Source: Mycobacterium sp. NAZ190054 (lineage in GTDB: Bacteria; Actinomycetota; Actinomycetes; Mycobacteriales; Mycobacteriaceae). From it: a stretch of 37,454 nt of DNA. Position 1 is the stretch's first letter. Each line of letters begins with the position of its first letter. Positions 31,658 to 37,454 of the stretch are shown piece by piece. The translations under genes were made by a program, and so were the position numbers. Under the pieces are notes generated by a model. The model saw only the letters and a list, made by a program, of their open reading frames with translations, had not been told where the DNA came from and ran no database searches. The stretch spans positions 1-37,454 of the forward strand of contig NZ_LMVQ01000168.1 of assembly GCF_001545925.1 (NCBI RefSeq). Reading direction: 5' to 3'.

Positions 31658-31983
31658 GCGACCACCGACCCCGCGGGCGCGTACTTCGCGATGAACGCGT
31701 TGAGCTCGGGCATGTGGTCGGGGCACCAGCCGACGATTGAGCGCGTGATGACCTCACCCGCGGCGGCCGGTGACAGGCCGTCCTCCATGATCGCCATGCC
31801 GACGCCCTCGACGCCGGCGATCGACGGGTACGAGTCGAGCACGGTGCAGACGGTCTCGGCGTTGGTGACGGTGTAGTCGTCCACGAGATCGGCACGGGCC
31901 GTGGCGATTCCGGCGGCGGCGAGCCAGCCGAACGCCACGGCGATCAGGCAGCGGTTGACGGCGCGCGCCGTGCGGGGCCTCAT
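31654..31983 (-). CDS. Secreted DUF732 protein with signal peptide
   Basis: 109 residues. A basic start and a hydrophobic segment (CLIAVAFGWLAAAGIATARA) form a Sec signal with a likely cut after ARA near residue 31. The mature part matches DUF732: VCTVLDSYPSIAGVEGVGMAI, a Gly-rich turn, and EVITRSIVGWCPDHMPELNAFI, with two cysteines (C46, C87) for a probable disulfide. DUF732 proteins are abundant secreted mycobacterial proteins of unknown function. Coupling by ATGA/GTGA on both sides shows it belongs to the phage operon. It may change the lysogen's envelope (inference). Confidence 0.85.
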   Translation of the reverse strand: MRPRTARAVNRCLIAVAFGWLAAAGIATARADLVDDYTVTNAETVCTVLDSYPSIAGVEGVGMAIMEDGLSPAAAGEVITRSIVGWCPDHMPELNAFIAKYAPAGSVVA

Positions 31984-32510
31984 CGGACGGCGTCCTGCCA
32001 GTCAGCACCGAGCACCGACACCCAAGGTTTCATCAGTGTGTCGATGTGGTCCTGGGTGAGTCCGTGCTGGCCGACAAGGTCAGCGACGGCGGCGGCCCTG
32101 GCGGCGGCCCTGGCGGCGGCCCCGGCGGCGTCCAAGGCGGCGGCCAGATCATCAGCTTCTTGACTGGTCAGCAGCGCAGCGCGCCGGATCACCGCCACCA
32201 CCAAAGACCAAGACGGGCCAAATGTTTCGGCCAGATCCTCGTCAGTGATCTCGATCAGTGAGGCCAGCTTCGTGACGACCTCGTCCTTGGTGCGACCGCT
32301 GCGGTCGTTCCAGTCCTCGGTTAGCCCCTTGGTCCGCATGACGGCGCGGATGATGTGCTCATCGCCCGGGCGCAGCCCCTTGCAGGTTTGAACGGCACCG
32401 TGGGCGCACACCGCGTCACCGCGTTGCATTTCGCCCTGGATCCACTCGCGGGACTTCAGGTTTTCAGTGACCAGCCGGAATTCGTCGGCCAGTGTGGGGT
32501 AGGTATTCAC
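31980..32510 (-). CDS. DUF6197-like protein with Ala/Arg repeat
   Basis: 176 residues from GTG at 32510. The N-terminal 95 residues follow the DUF6197 order: REWIQGEMQRGDAVCAHGAVQTC, then EDWNDRSGRTKDEVVTKLASLIEI. Residues about 122-145 are an Ala/Arg stretch encoded by five 12-bp repeats (32088-32147), probably a helical linker, followed by a C-terminal helical domain (VADLVGQHGLTQDHIDTLM). It looks like a diverged copy of the protein at 30873-31268. Confidence 0.7.
   Translation of the reverse strand: MNTYPTLADEFRLVTENLKSREWIQGEMQRGDAVCAHGAVQTCKGLRPGDEHIIRAVMRTKGLTEDWNDRSGRTKDEVVTKLASLIEITDEDLAETFGPSWSLVVAVIRRAALLTSQEADDLAAALDAAGAAARAAARAAAVADLVGQHGLTQDHIDTLMKPWVSVLGADWQDAVR
32088..32147. 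repeat. Five 12-bp GGCGGCGGCCCT-type tandem repeats in the DUF6197-like gene
   Basis: Units at 32088, 32100, 32112, 32124 and 32136 share GGCGGCGGCC or near variants. Being 12 bp they change length in frame, coding Ala-Ala-Ala-Arg-type units. Confidence 0.75.
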
Positions 32511-32908
32511 AGGCTCAGTCCTTCCGTTTCCATCAGTTCGGCGAGCGCGAATGACTGGCCGACCTCGCGCGGAAACTCCTCGGCCAGCGCGCGCAACGCG
32601 TCGGCATCGGCAGGCGTCCAGATGGGCCGGTGCGCGCTGCCGAATGCCTTGGCACACAGCGTGGCGTGCAGCTCGGCCAACTCGACGGCCTTCTCGCGAC
32701 TGTAGGAGACGGCATACGTGCCTCCGTGCTCGATGTCCGCGTTGATCGGCGGCCATACCGAGGTGAGCCACTCGCTACCGGACGGGGTGACGGCGGCGAC
32801 GGTTTCCCACTGCGGGCCGTCGTAGCGGTCGATCGCGATGGCGTAGTGCGTGGAGACGCCGCGCTCCTGCACCGCGAATGGAGGGTGGTCTATCGTTGAT
32901 CGTGACAT
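32507..32908 (-). CDS. Hypothetical phage protein
   Basis: 133 residues, MSRSTIDHPPFAVQERGVSTH onward, with SYSREKAVELAELHATLCAKAFGS and a C-terminal acidic helix (FPREVGQSFALAELMETEG). ATG at 32908 has AGAAAGG upstream. It is the first gene after a 65-bp gap and hairpin, so it may start its own transcription unit. No family recognised. Confidence 0.6.
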   Translation of the reverse strand: MSRSTIDHPPFAVQERGVSTHYAIAIDRYDGPQWETVAAVTPSGSEWLTSVWPPINADIEHGGTYAVSYSREKAVELAELHATLCAKAFGSAHRPIWTPADADALRALAEEFPREVGQSFALAELMETEGLSL

Positions 32909-32944
32909 CGGATGCCTTTCTGTTCGATTCCGTTGTCTTGACGG

Positions 32945-32964
32945 CCCCCGGTGTGCGCCGGGGG
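32945..32964. terminator. Hairpin between two early genes
   Basis: Perfect 7-bp CCCCCGG/CCGGGGG stem with a 6-nt loop in the 65-bp gap downstream of the 32974 gene. Plus side is followed by TTGTCG, minus side by CCGTCAAG; T-tracts are poor on both. It may act as a weak terminator or attenuator for the minus-strand operon. Confidence 0.45.
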
Positions 32965-32973
32965 TTGTCGCTT

Positions 32974-33471
32974 TCAGGGGTTGGGGTCGGCGTCCGCCGC
33001 GTCGTCGAGGCGGTTGGCGAGCGCGATCAGGCGGCCGTGCTCAGACCATGTCGTGGTGGTTCGCGTCGCGTGATTGCGGACGATCCGAGCAGCCTCAGCC
33101 AGGTCGCCGAACGTGAACGGCGCTGGCGGCGTGGCCTTCTCGATACGCTCGGCAACCCCGCGCGACACCGTGTCGATCCACCACTCCGGCCCGACATGCT
33201 CGGCCAGCACCCCGTCGATCAGGCCCGCCAGCCCGTTTGGAGACCCAGCGGCCGACGCGGGAATGCCGGCCGCTGGGTCGGTGTCGCCCTCCGGGGTGGG
33301 CAACGGGTCCGCGGTCGCGCTGGCCGCGGGGTCTGAGTGATCACGCTCCCAGTCCTGCGTCGGCTCGCACACCGCGGCGAACCGCTGCGCGCTGCGATCC
33401 GACGCGGCCAGTAGGCGGTCGACCACCGTGCCGACGACGGCCAGGGGGAAGCGGAGGACGGAGGCGATCAT
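32974..33471 (-). CDS. Hypothetical phage protein
   Basis: 165 residues, MIASVLRFPLAVVGTVVDRLL onward. N-terminal hydrophobic/amphipathic helix, then a Pro/Asp/Ala-rich low-complexity linker (about 45-75), then a C-terminal helical domain (LAGLIDGVLAEHVGPEWWIDTVSRGVAERI, FGDLAEAARIVRNHA). The first helix could attach it to the membrane. ATGA overlap with the 47-residue gene upstream. Confidence 0.6.
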   Translation of the reverse strand: MIASVLRFPLAVVGTVVDRLLAASDRSAQRFAAVCEPTQDWERDHSDPAASATADPLPTPEGDTDPAAGIPASAAGSPNGLAGLIDGVLAEHVGPEWWIDTVSRGVAERIEKATPPAPFTFGDLAEAARIVRNHATRTTTTWSEHGRLIALANRLDDAADADPNP

Positions 33472-33611
33472 CGCGACAACCACCACTCGTCTGCATCCCA
33501 CGAGTCGAGCCGCTCAGCCTCGGCGCACACGGCGCCGTCACGCGCAGTGAGCGCGGAGAAGAACGCGGTGGCTGGGCGGGCGTCGGCATGGATGCGATCG
33601 AGCGCGTTCAT
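33468..33611 (-). CDS. 47-residue hypothetical protein
   Basis: A short frame, MNALDRIHADARPATAFFSA onward, ending DADEWWLSR. ATG at 33611 and TGA at 33468 both form ATGA overlaps with neighbouring genes, so it fits the operon exactly. Function unknown. Confidence 0.58.
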   Translation of the reverse strand: MNALDRIHADARPATAFFSALTARDGAVCAEAERLDSWDADEWWLSR

Positions 33612-33859
33612 CGGCGGCTGCCCGTCATCGCAACGACCGCCTTGGCGATGGCCACAAAGATCCCGGCCGCCGCGAGAATCACTGCAGTGAGAGGCCAGGC
33701 GGCCGAGAGGATAAAGAGCGCCAGGACGGCGAACCCGGTGCCAATCGCGTCATCGTCCAGTCCTCGGGCGATCAGATCGCTGCTCATGGAGACGGAGACT
33801 GCAAAGGCGACGGCCGCAATGACCACGTAGACAACCACTCCGGCGATCGGCGCGTTCAT
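33608..33859 (-). CDS. Small membrane protein
   Basis: 83 residues. Two hydrophobic segments: PIAGVVVYVVIAAVAFAVSV (residues 4-23) and about 43-75 (FAVLALFILSAAW, LTAVILAAAGIFVAIA), the latter long enough for two passes. A short acidic loop lies between them. Early small membrane proteins may provide superinfection exclusion; this is not shown here. Confidence 0.65.
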   Translation of the reverse strand: MNAPIAGVVVYVVIAAVAFAVSVSMSSDLIARGLDDDAIGTGFAVLALFILSAAWPLTAVILAAAGIFVAIAKAVVAMTGSRR

Positions 33860-34083
33860 CGGCCGCTGCCCAGCTCGGGCCCCGGTGAGTGATCACCCGA
33901 GCTGGGCGTGCCGACCTCCGCGTGTGAAGCCGCTTGCGCGGGCGCGGGGGAAGTCGAGGGGATGGCGCGCAGGAGTGCGACGTCGCGGTTGATCTGGCGG
34001 TTGAGCTCACTCCAGCGGCCCGCGACGATCGCGACGAGAGTGATGGCTGCCCAGACGGCGAGGCCGAAGTATGCGGCGGTCAT
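33856..34083 (-). CDS. Small membrane-anchored protein
   Basis: 75 residues. Single N-terminal membrane segment (YFGLAVWAAITLVAIVAG, about 5-22) followed by a charged helix (RWSELNRQINRDVALLRAI) and a Pro/Ser-rich tail. ATG at 34083 overlaps the upstream TGA (ATGA). An in-frame upstream start is possible but lies in the neighbouring gene. Confidence 0.6.
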   Translation of the reverse strand: MTAAYFGLAVWAAITLVAIVAGRWSELNRQINRDVALLRAIPSTSPAPAQAASHAEVGTPSSGDHSPGPELGSGR

Positions 34084-34640
34084 CGTGCACCTCCAGCGGT
34101 GCCCGACGGCCGCGACCATGGCATCGCGGCACGTCGGGCCCACCCCTTACGCTGCAGCCACCAGCACGCAAGGAGTAACGCGCTGGCTACATAACGGGTC
34201 GGAAGCCCGTGCAACGTGAGGAGACTGTGATGAGTGACGCCGTCAGGCACGCCGACGACGCCTACGCCATGTTCGGAGCTGCGTACCAGAGCGCGGGTGC
34301 GAACCTGTTCCACAAGCAGCTTGCCGACGGCCTTGGCCAACTGGCTAGTGCTATATCCGACCTTGCAGAGCGTCAGAAGCGGATAGAGCTGATCGTGTCC
34401 AACCTGCGCTGATAAGCGGGCCGCGGTCTCAGCTTCCCAAGCGGCGCGCTGAAGACGGCTGGCGTTGATTGCCGCCTCACCGCTGCACTTCAAGCAGGAG
34501 CCGCCAGCTTCGGCGCAGCCGGGGCATTGGATGAGAGTTGCGAACGAACCCCCTCGGCCGGCGGCGAGGGCTGAGCGCACCTGCTCGCGACGCCGCCTGA
34601 TCTGCTCGTCGGTGAGACGGGGGAAGTCGGCGGCGGTCAT
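34080..34640 (-). CDS. Hypothetical protein with N-terminal zinc-finger-like region; antisense gene overlaps it
   Basis: 186 residues between two ATGA overlaps, which supports the frame. N-terminal 85 residues are convincing: LTDEQIRRRREQVRSALAAG, then CPGCAEAGGSCLKC (zinc-like) and a charged helix. The next 70 residues are less protein-like and lie opposite the plus-strand frame at 34230-34412. The last 35 residues have a hydrophobic segment (VASALLLACWWLQ) and a basic end. It could be one gene, or an older gene interrupted by an insert. Confidence 0.5.
   Translation of the reverse strand: MTAADFPRLTDEQIRRRREQVRSALAAGRGGSFATLIQCPGCAEAGGSCLKCSGEAAINASRLQRAAWEAETAARLSAQVGHDQLYPLLTLCKVGYSTSQLAKAVGKLLVEQVRTRALVRSSEHGVGVVGVPDGVTHHSLLTLHGLPTRYVASALLLACWWLQRKGWARRAAMPWSRPSGTAGGAR
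34230..34412 (+). CDS. Small helical protein on the opposite strand
   Basis: 60 residues, MSDAVRHADDAYAMFGAAYQ onward, ending with DLAERQKRIELIVSNLR. GAGGAGAC lies seven bases before the ATG. Composition is protein-like with amphipathic helices; GC is about 68, 42 and 75 percent at codon positions 1, 2 and 3, which slightly favours this strand over the antisense frame. It is one of only two plus-strand phage frames here (with the repressor), so it may be a separately expressed lysogenic (moron) gene. No family recognised. Confidence 0.5.
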   Translation: MSDAVRHADDAYAMFGAAYQSAGANLFHKQLADGLGQLASAISDLAERQKRIELIVSNLR

Positions 34641-35482
34641 GCTGCCGTCTCCTTGCTGATCAGTCGCGCGATGGCCTCAGCACCGGCGGGTGTGATCTTG
34701 AGCGTGTGCATGACCTCGCCCTTGAACCGCGGCGACTCGTGCACCTCGACGGGCCGGAAGTACTGCCGCTTGTGGGAGTAGGCCGAGTAGCGACGGCGGA
34801 TCTCCTTGCAGCCCTTACGCTCTGACCAGCGAGACTCGGTCTCGACGTAGATCCAGCCCTTGTCGATGAGCAGGTCGCGCAGCCAGTGCTCGGAGACGTT
34901 GTTGCTCGACGCGACGGTGCGGAACTTGAGCAGGTCAGAATCGGCGACGTACAGCTCGACGTAGTTGACCTTCGGCGCGTCGTCGGCGATCTTCTCGGTG
35001 AGTTCGACGTTGCGGGCCTCGGCGGCAATGCGGCCGGCGCGCTCGGTCTTGGCCAGCGTCGCCAGCTCGATGATCTTGTCGAGCGCGACGTCGGGGTCGG
35101 TGAGGTCCAGGTCGGGCTGGGCGGTCTCAGCTTCGCGGGTCTTGACGGCGAAGTATGTCTGCGCGGCGGCGACCTCGGGCTTGCCGGGGTGGCCGTTCAT
35201 GGCGACGAGGTACGCGGCGAACCGAGTCAGCATGTAGTCGGTCTGCGCCGGACCGGGGCCGTCGTGATCTTTTCGCGTCTGCGAAAAGATGCACCGGACG
35301 TTGAACCCTTCGTTGTGCGCAGCCGTCTTCGCGCGCTCAATGATGGGCTCGAAGTTCTTCCACTGGGCATAGCCCATCTGCTCCATGAGCCAGCGCGCCG
35401 ACCACCGGTCTTCGCCGCCCTGGGGGCACGGCTGGCGGCCGGCGTCGAACGGCGAGGCGGCGGCGGTCTCGACGGCGGTCAT
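34637..35482 (-). CDS. Phage antirepressor (BRO-N/DinD-like N-terminus, KilAC/ANT-like C-terminus)
   Basis: 281 residues. The N-terminal 120 residues match the BRO/DinD-type domain: DRWSARWLMEQMGYAQWKNFEPIIERAKTA, DYMLTRFAAYLVAMNGHPGKPEVAAAQTYF. The C-terminal 110 residues, VNYVELYVADSDLLKFRTVAS onward with SEHWLRDLLIDKGWIYVE, and YFRPVEVHESPRFKGE, are the ANT/KilAC form. Antirepressors of this kind counter the immunity repressor or regulate early genes. It is the second gene of the early operon, close to the switch. Confidence 0.85.
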   Translation of the reverse strand: MTAVETAAASPFDAGRQPCPQGGEDRWSARWLMEQMGYAQWKNFEPIIERAKTAAHNEGFNVRCIFSQTRKDHDGPGPAQTDYMLTRFAAYLVAMNGHPGKPEVAAAQTYFAVKTREAETAQPDLDLTDPDVALDKIIELATLAKTERAGRIAAEARNVELTEKIADDAPKVNYVELYVADSDLLKFRTVASSNNVSEHWLRDLLIDKGWIYVETESRWSERKGCKEIRRRYSAYSHKRQYFRPVEVHESPRFKGEVMHTLKITPAGAEAIARLISKETAA

Positions 35483-35661
35483 GCGCTGACCTGGCCAGAG
35501 AGCATGTCGTCGATGTCGGACTCAATGAAGCGGTAGTGGCCACCAGGAGTCGCAATCGCGGGCTTGATTCGGCCTTCTGCCACCCACTTCCGGACGGCAG
35601 AGGCGCTCACATGAAATTTCCGAGCGACTTGAGAAGTCGTGATATACGCGACATCGGACAT
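35479..35661 (-). CDS. Small HTH protein (excisionase/Cro-like, MerR-type)
   Basis: 60 residues: YITTSQVARKFHVSASAVRKWVAEGRIKPAIATPGGHYRFIESDIDDML, the complete winged MerR/excisionase-type helix-turn-helix. It is the first gene of the leftward operon, divergent from the repressor, where Cro or Xis is encoded. The ATG at 35661 has no ribosome site and lies where the transcript should begin, so it is probably leaderless. An upstream in-frame ATG at 35697 overlaps the promoter and operator and is rejected. Confidence 0.8.
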   Translation of the reverse strand: MSDVAYITTSQVARKFHVSASAVRKWVAEGRIKPAIATPGGHYRFIESDIDDMLSGQVSA

Positions 35662-35697
35662 GCGATTAGGTCTACATGACGCGATAAGTCGCGTCAA
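35662..35697 (-). promoter_or_regulatory. Early leftward promoter
   Basis: Minus strand: -35 TTGACG (35692-35697), 17-bp spacer, -10 TAGACC (35669-35674), then seven bases to the ATG of the HTH gene at 35661. The perfect -35 and exact spacing support a sigma-A-type promoter giving a leaderless transcript. The -10 is only moderate. Confidence 0.6.
35677..35696. promoter_or_regulatory. Perfect palindromic operator in the early promoter
   Basis: TGACGCGA (35677-35684), 4-bp spacer, TCGCGTCA (35689-35696). The inverted repeat fills the space between the -35 and -10 elements of the early promoter, so a bound dimeric repressor would block it. It is the only perfect 8-bp-arm palindrome in this control region. 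Confidence 0.7.
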
Positions 35698-35743
35698 GCG
35701 CGAAACACGCCTAAATCTTTACCAAGTCGCCATAGGTTGCGCG

Positions 35744-35774
35744 TTGCGCGCTATGCGCGAATTGTGCGATATTG
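35744..35774 (+). promoter_or_regulatory. Repressor promoter (leaderless)
   Basis: Plus strand: TTGCGC (35744-35749) and GATATT (35769-35774) with a 19-bp spacer, five bases before the ATG at 35780. No ribosome site is seen. The nearby repeated TTGCGCG units (35737, 35744) and GCGCGC/GCGCGA near-palindrome could be a second operator. Confidence 0.45.
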
Positions 35775-35779
35775 CGGAT

Positions 35780-36128
<349 letters not shown>

Positions 36129-36164
36129 TTGCCCTCCCGCGGTCTGCGCCGCGGGCCAGAGAGC

Positions 36165-36175
36165 ACTCTAGCCTA
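36165..36175 (-). promoter_or_regulatory. Probable tRNA-Asn promoter (-10 region)
   Basis: Minus strand has overlapping TAGGCT and TAGAGT, both of TANNNT form, about 37 bases before the tRNA 5' end. The -35 is not clear. Confidence 0.4.
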
Positions 36176-36284
36176 CGTCGGCGCGAGGGTGCCAATGTGT
36201 TCCCGGCCCGGCGCGTGCGGCCCACCGTGAGGCAGGATGGACCCCGACACGTCATCTCACTTCGAGACCTCCGGGAGGAGCCCT

Positions 36285-36536
36285 GTGATCGGGTATGTCG
36301 CCGCTGCGGCCGTCGGCTACGTGATGGGAACCAAAGCCGGCAGGCGGCGTTTCGAGCAGATCGCGGGCACCTACCGCGCCGTCACCGGCAGCCCGGCAGC
36401 CAAGGCCGTGATCGACGCCGGGCGACGCAAGATCGCCGAGCGGGTGTCCCCGGACCCGGCGATGGTGAAGTTGACGCGCATCGACTCCGGCACCGAGGTG
36501 CTCGAGCCGGAGCCGATGATGAGGAAGAACCCCTAG
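36285..36536 (+). CDS. Host conserved mycobacterial protein (Rv2342-like)
   Basis: 83 residues from GTG at 36285 with GGGAGGAG upstream. GYVAAAAVGYVMGTKAGRRRFEQIAGTYRAV looks like a short hydrophobic segment followed by a basic helix; the rest has KAVIDAGRRKIAERVSPDP. It resembles M. tuberculosis Rv2342 (about 85 residues), which lies beside dnaG. The function is unknown. Another in-frame ATG is at 36237. Confidence 0.8.
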   Translation: MIGYVAAAAVGYVMGTKAGRRRFEQIAGTYRAVTGSPAAKAVIDAGRRKIAERVSPDPAMVKLTRIDSGTEVLEPEPMMRKNP

Positions 36537-36832
36537 TTGCCGATGCCCTGGCTGATCGTGGTGCCGGGCAGCAGCGGGCCGGTGTAGAAGCCGAAGCCGT
36601 TGTCACCGAAACCGATCTGCGGGGTGCCGATCGTGGCGCCCGTGCCGTTGGAGTACGACAGGCAGTTGCCGTCCTCCTTGTTGCCGAACCAGGCCAGGCA
36701 CTGCGGCCCGGCGTTCGTCTCCGCGGCGTCGACACCGGCCACCGAGGTGTAGAGCGGGACGGCGACCGCGGCGGCAGCGATGGCCCCGGCGATCAGCCGC
36801 ATCTTGTTGGTCTGGATCTTGCCCACCAGCAT
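36533..36832 (-). CDS. Host small secreted mycobacterial protein
   Basis: About 99 residues with an N-terminal signal (MRLIAGAIAAAAVAVPLYTSVAG, about 11-33) and a mature part with two cysteines (AGPQCLAWFGNKEDGNCLSY) and Gly-rich IGFGDNGFGFYTGPLLPG. Similar short exported proteins are common in mycobacteria (possibly the DUF7155 group, not certain). It converges with the preceding gene, overlapping by 4 bases. ATG at 36832 is used; GTG at 36835 is the alternative. Confidence 0.75.
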   Translation of the reverse strand: MLVGKIQTNKMRLIAGAIAAAAVAVPLYTSVAGVDAAETNAGPQCLAWFGNKEDGNCLSYSNGTGATIGTPQIGFGDNGFGFYTGPLLPGTTISQGIGN

Positions 36833-36889
36833 CACAGCTCGCCTTCTCCCCGATGTTTCGACGCGACCACCATAACCCGCCTATCGGCT

Positions 36890-37454
36890 TCATGCAGTCA
36901 GGTCGTTACCGCTGGCCTGTTCCAGCAGGCTGCGGCGGTAGGCCTCCATGGCGACCAGATCGCCGAACAGCGCGTGGTATTCGTCACCCTGCTCCACCGG
37001 TGACATCCGCTGCAGCTTGGACTTGACCTCGGCGATCTGCCTGCCGATCCAGACCTCCTGCAGCCGGGCCAGTACGCCGCCGATGTAACGCGGCAACCGT
37101 TCGTCGTCGGCGTTGATGGCCTCCACGCCCAGTTCGTTGACCAGGCTGGCCGCCTCCGGGGTGGCCACCTGTTCGCGCACCATCTCGATCCACTGCGCGC
37201 CGGTGACGCCCGACGCGGTGCCACCGGCGGCTTCGATGGCCGCGCGCACGGCGGTGTAACCGGGGTGGGTGAAGCTCTCGGCGGCCAGCGAGTCGAACAC
37301 CGGCCCGGCCAGCGCCGGGTACTGCAGCGCCGACTTGAGGGCCTCACGCTGGGGCCACAGCGTAGGGTCGGCCGGGTCGGGCCTGGTCATCTGTGGCGCG
37401 GCGGTCCTGCGTTCGGCCCTTGACGGCTGCGGTTCCGCGGCGGCGCCGCGGCGG
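36890..37454 (-). CDS. dnaG: DNA primase DnaG, C-terminal part (5' end beyond window)
   Basis: The frame is open from the right edge to the TGA at 36890; about 187 residues are visible. It starts in a Pro/Ala-rich linker and continues through WPQREALKSALQYPALAGPVFDSL, FTHPGYTAVRAAIEAAGG and RYIGGVLARLQEVWIGRQIAEVKSKLQRM, the helical C-terminal helicase-binding domain of actinobacterial primases. The catalytic TOPRIM and zinc domains are outside. Order relative to the Rv2342-like gene supports mycobacterial dnaG. Confidence 0.88.
   Translation of the reverse strand, partial: RRGAAAEPQPSRAERRTAAPQMTRPDPADPTLWPQREALKSALQYPALAGPVFDSLAAESFTHPGYTAVRAAIEAAGGTASGVTGAQWIEMVREQVATPEAASLVNELGVEAINADDERLPRYIGGVLARLQEVWIGRQIAEVKSKLQRMSPVEQGDEYHALFGDLVAMEAYRRSLLEQASGNDLTA

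Noticed and set aside
36197..37003. 268-codon plus frame across the host flank
   Set aside because: Overlaps the Rv2342-like gene, the secreted protein and dnaG; Arg/Gly-rich shadow.

Overview
The window is the right-hand part of an integrated, siphovirus-type temperate phage genome in a mycobacterial chromosome (Mycobacterium or Mycolicibacterium-like), plus about 1.3 kb of host DNA at the right edge. Host signs: high GC; a tRNA-Asn(GUU) followed by a short protein resembling M. tuberculosis Rv2342, a small secreted mycobacterial protein and the C-terminal end of DnaG primase, an order I recall from mycobacteria. Phage signs: the standard actinophage head/tail gene order, a repressor/antirepressor region and a dense early operon of small genes joined by 1-4 base start/stop overlaps.

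Layout, right to left because nearly all phage genes are on the minus strand. 36056-36128 is the tRNA-Asn used as attachment site. 35780-36094 (+) is the immunity repressor, whose reading frame runs into the tRNA gene. Diverging from it, 35661 down to about 16033 is the early operon: HTH/Xis-Cro-like protein, antirepressor, small membrane proteins, a secreted DUF732 protein, two DUF6197-like proteins, a lambda-exonuclease/YqaJ-type nuclease with a probable recombination partner, a glutaredoxin-like protein, a D12-class adenine methylase, a probable replication initiator with 12-bp iteron-like repeats, a RuvC-like resolvase, a DUF4326 protein, an HTH protein and many zinc-ribbon mini-proteins. 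Two HNH genes and a P-loop kinase-like gene lead to a structured non-coding segment (about 15.86-15.96 kb, possible cos). From 15833 down to 1 lies the late module: small and large terminase, DUF935 portal, ClpP-like head protease, DUF2190 decoration protein, major capsid, connector proteins, major tail protein, frameshifted tail-assembly chaperones, tape measure protein with two peptidoglycan-hydrolase domains, distal tail protein and a second minor tail protein cut by the window edge. Lysis genes, integrase and the other attachment site are not present and should lie beyond the left edge.

The most notable system is the genetic switch. The repressor gene ends inside the attachment site, next to a divergent HTH gene with a perfect 8-bp-arm palindrome inside its promoter; both genes look leaderless. 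This is the arrangement of integration-dependent immunity known from mycobacteriophages such as BPs, here apparently built on tRNA-Asn. No DNA polymerase or helicase gene is visible, so replication probably recruits host enzymes through the initiator at 23216-24181.
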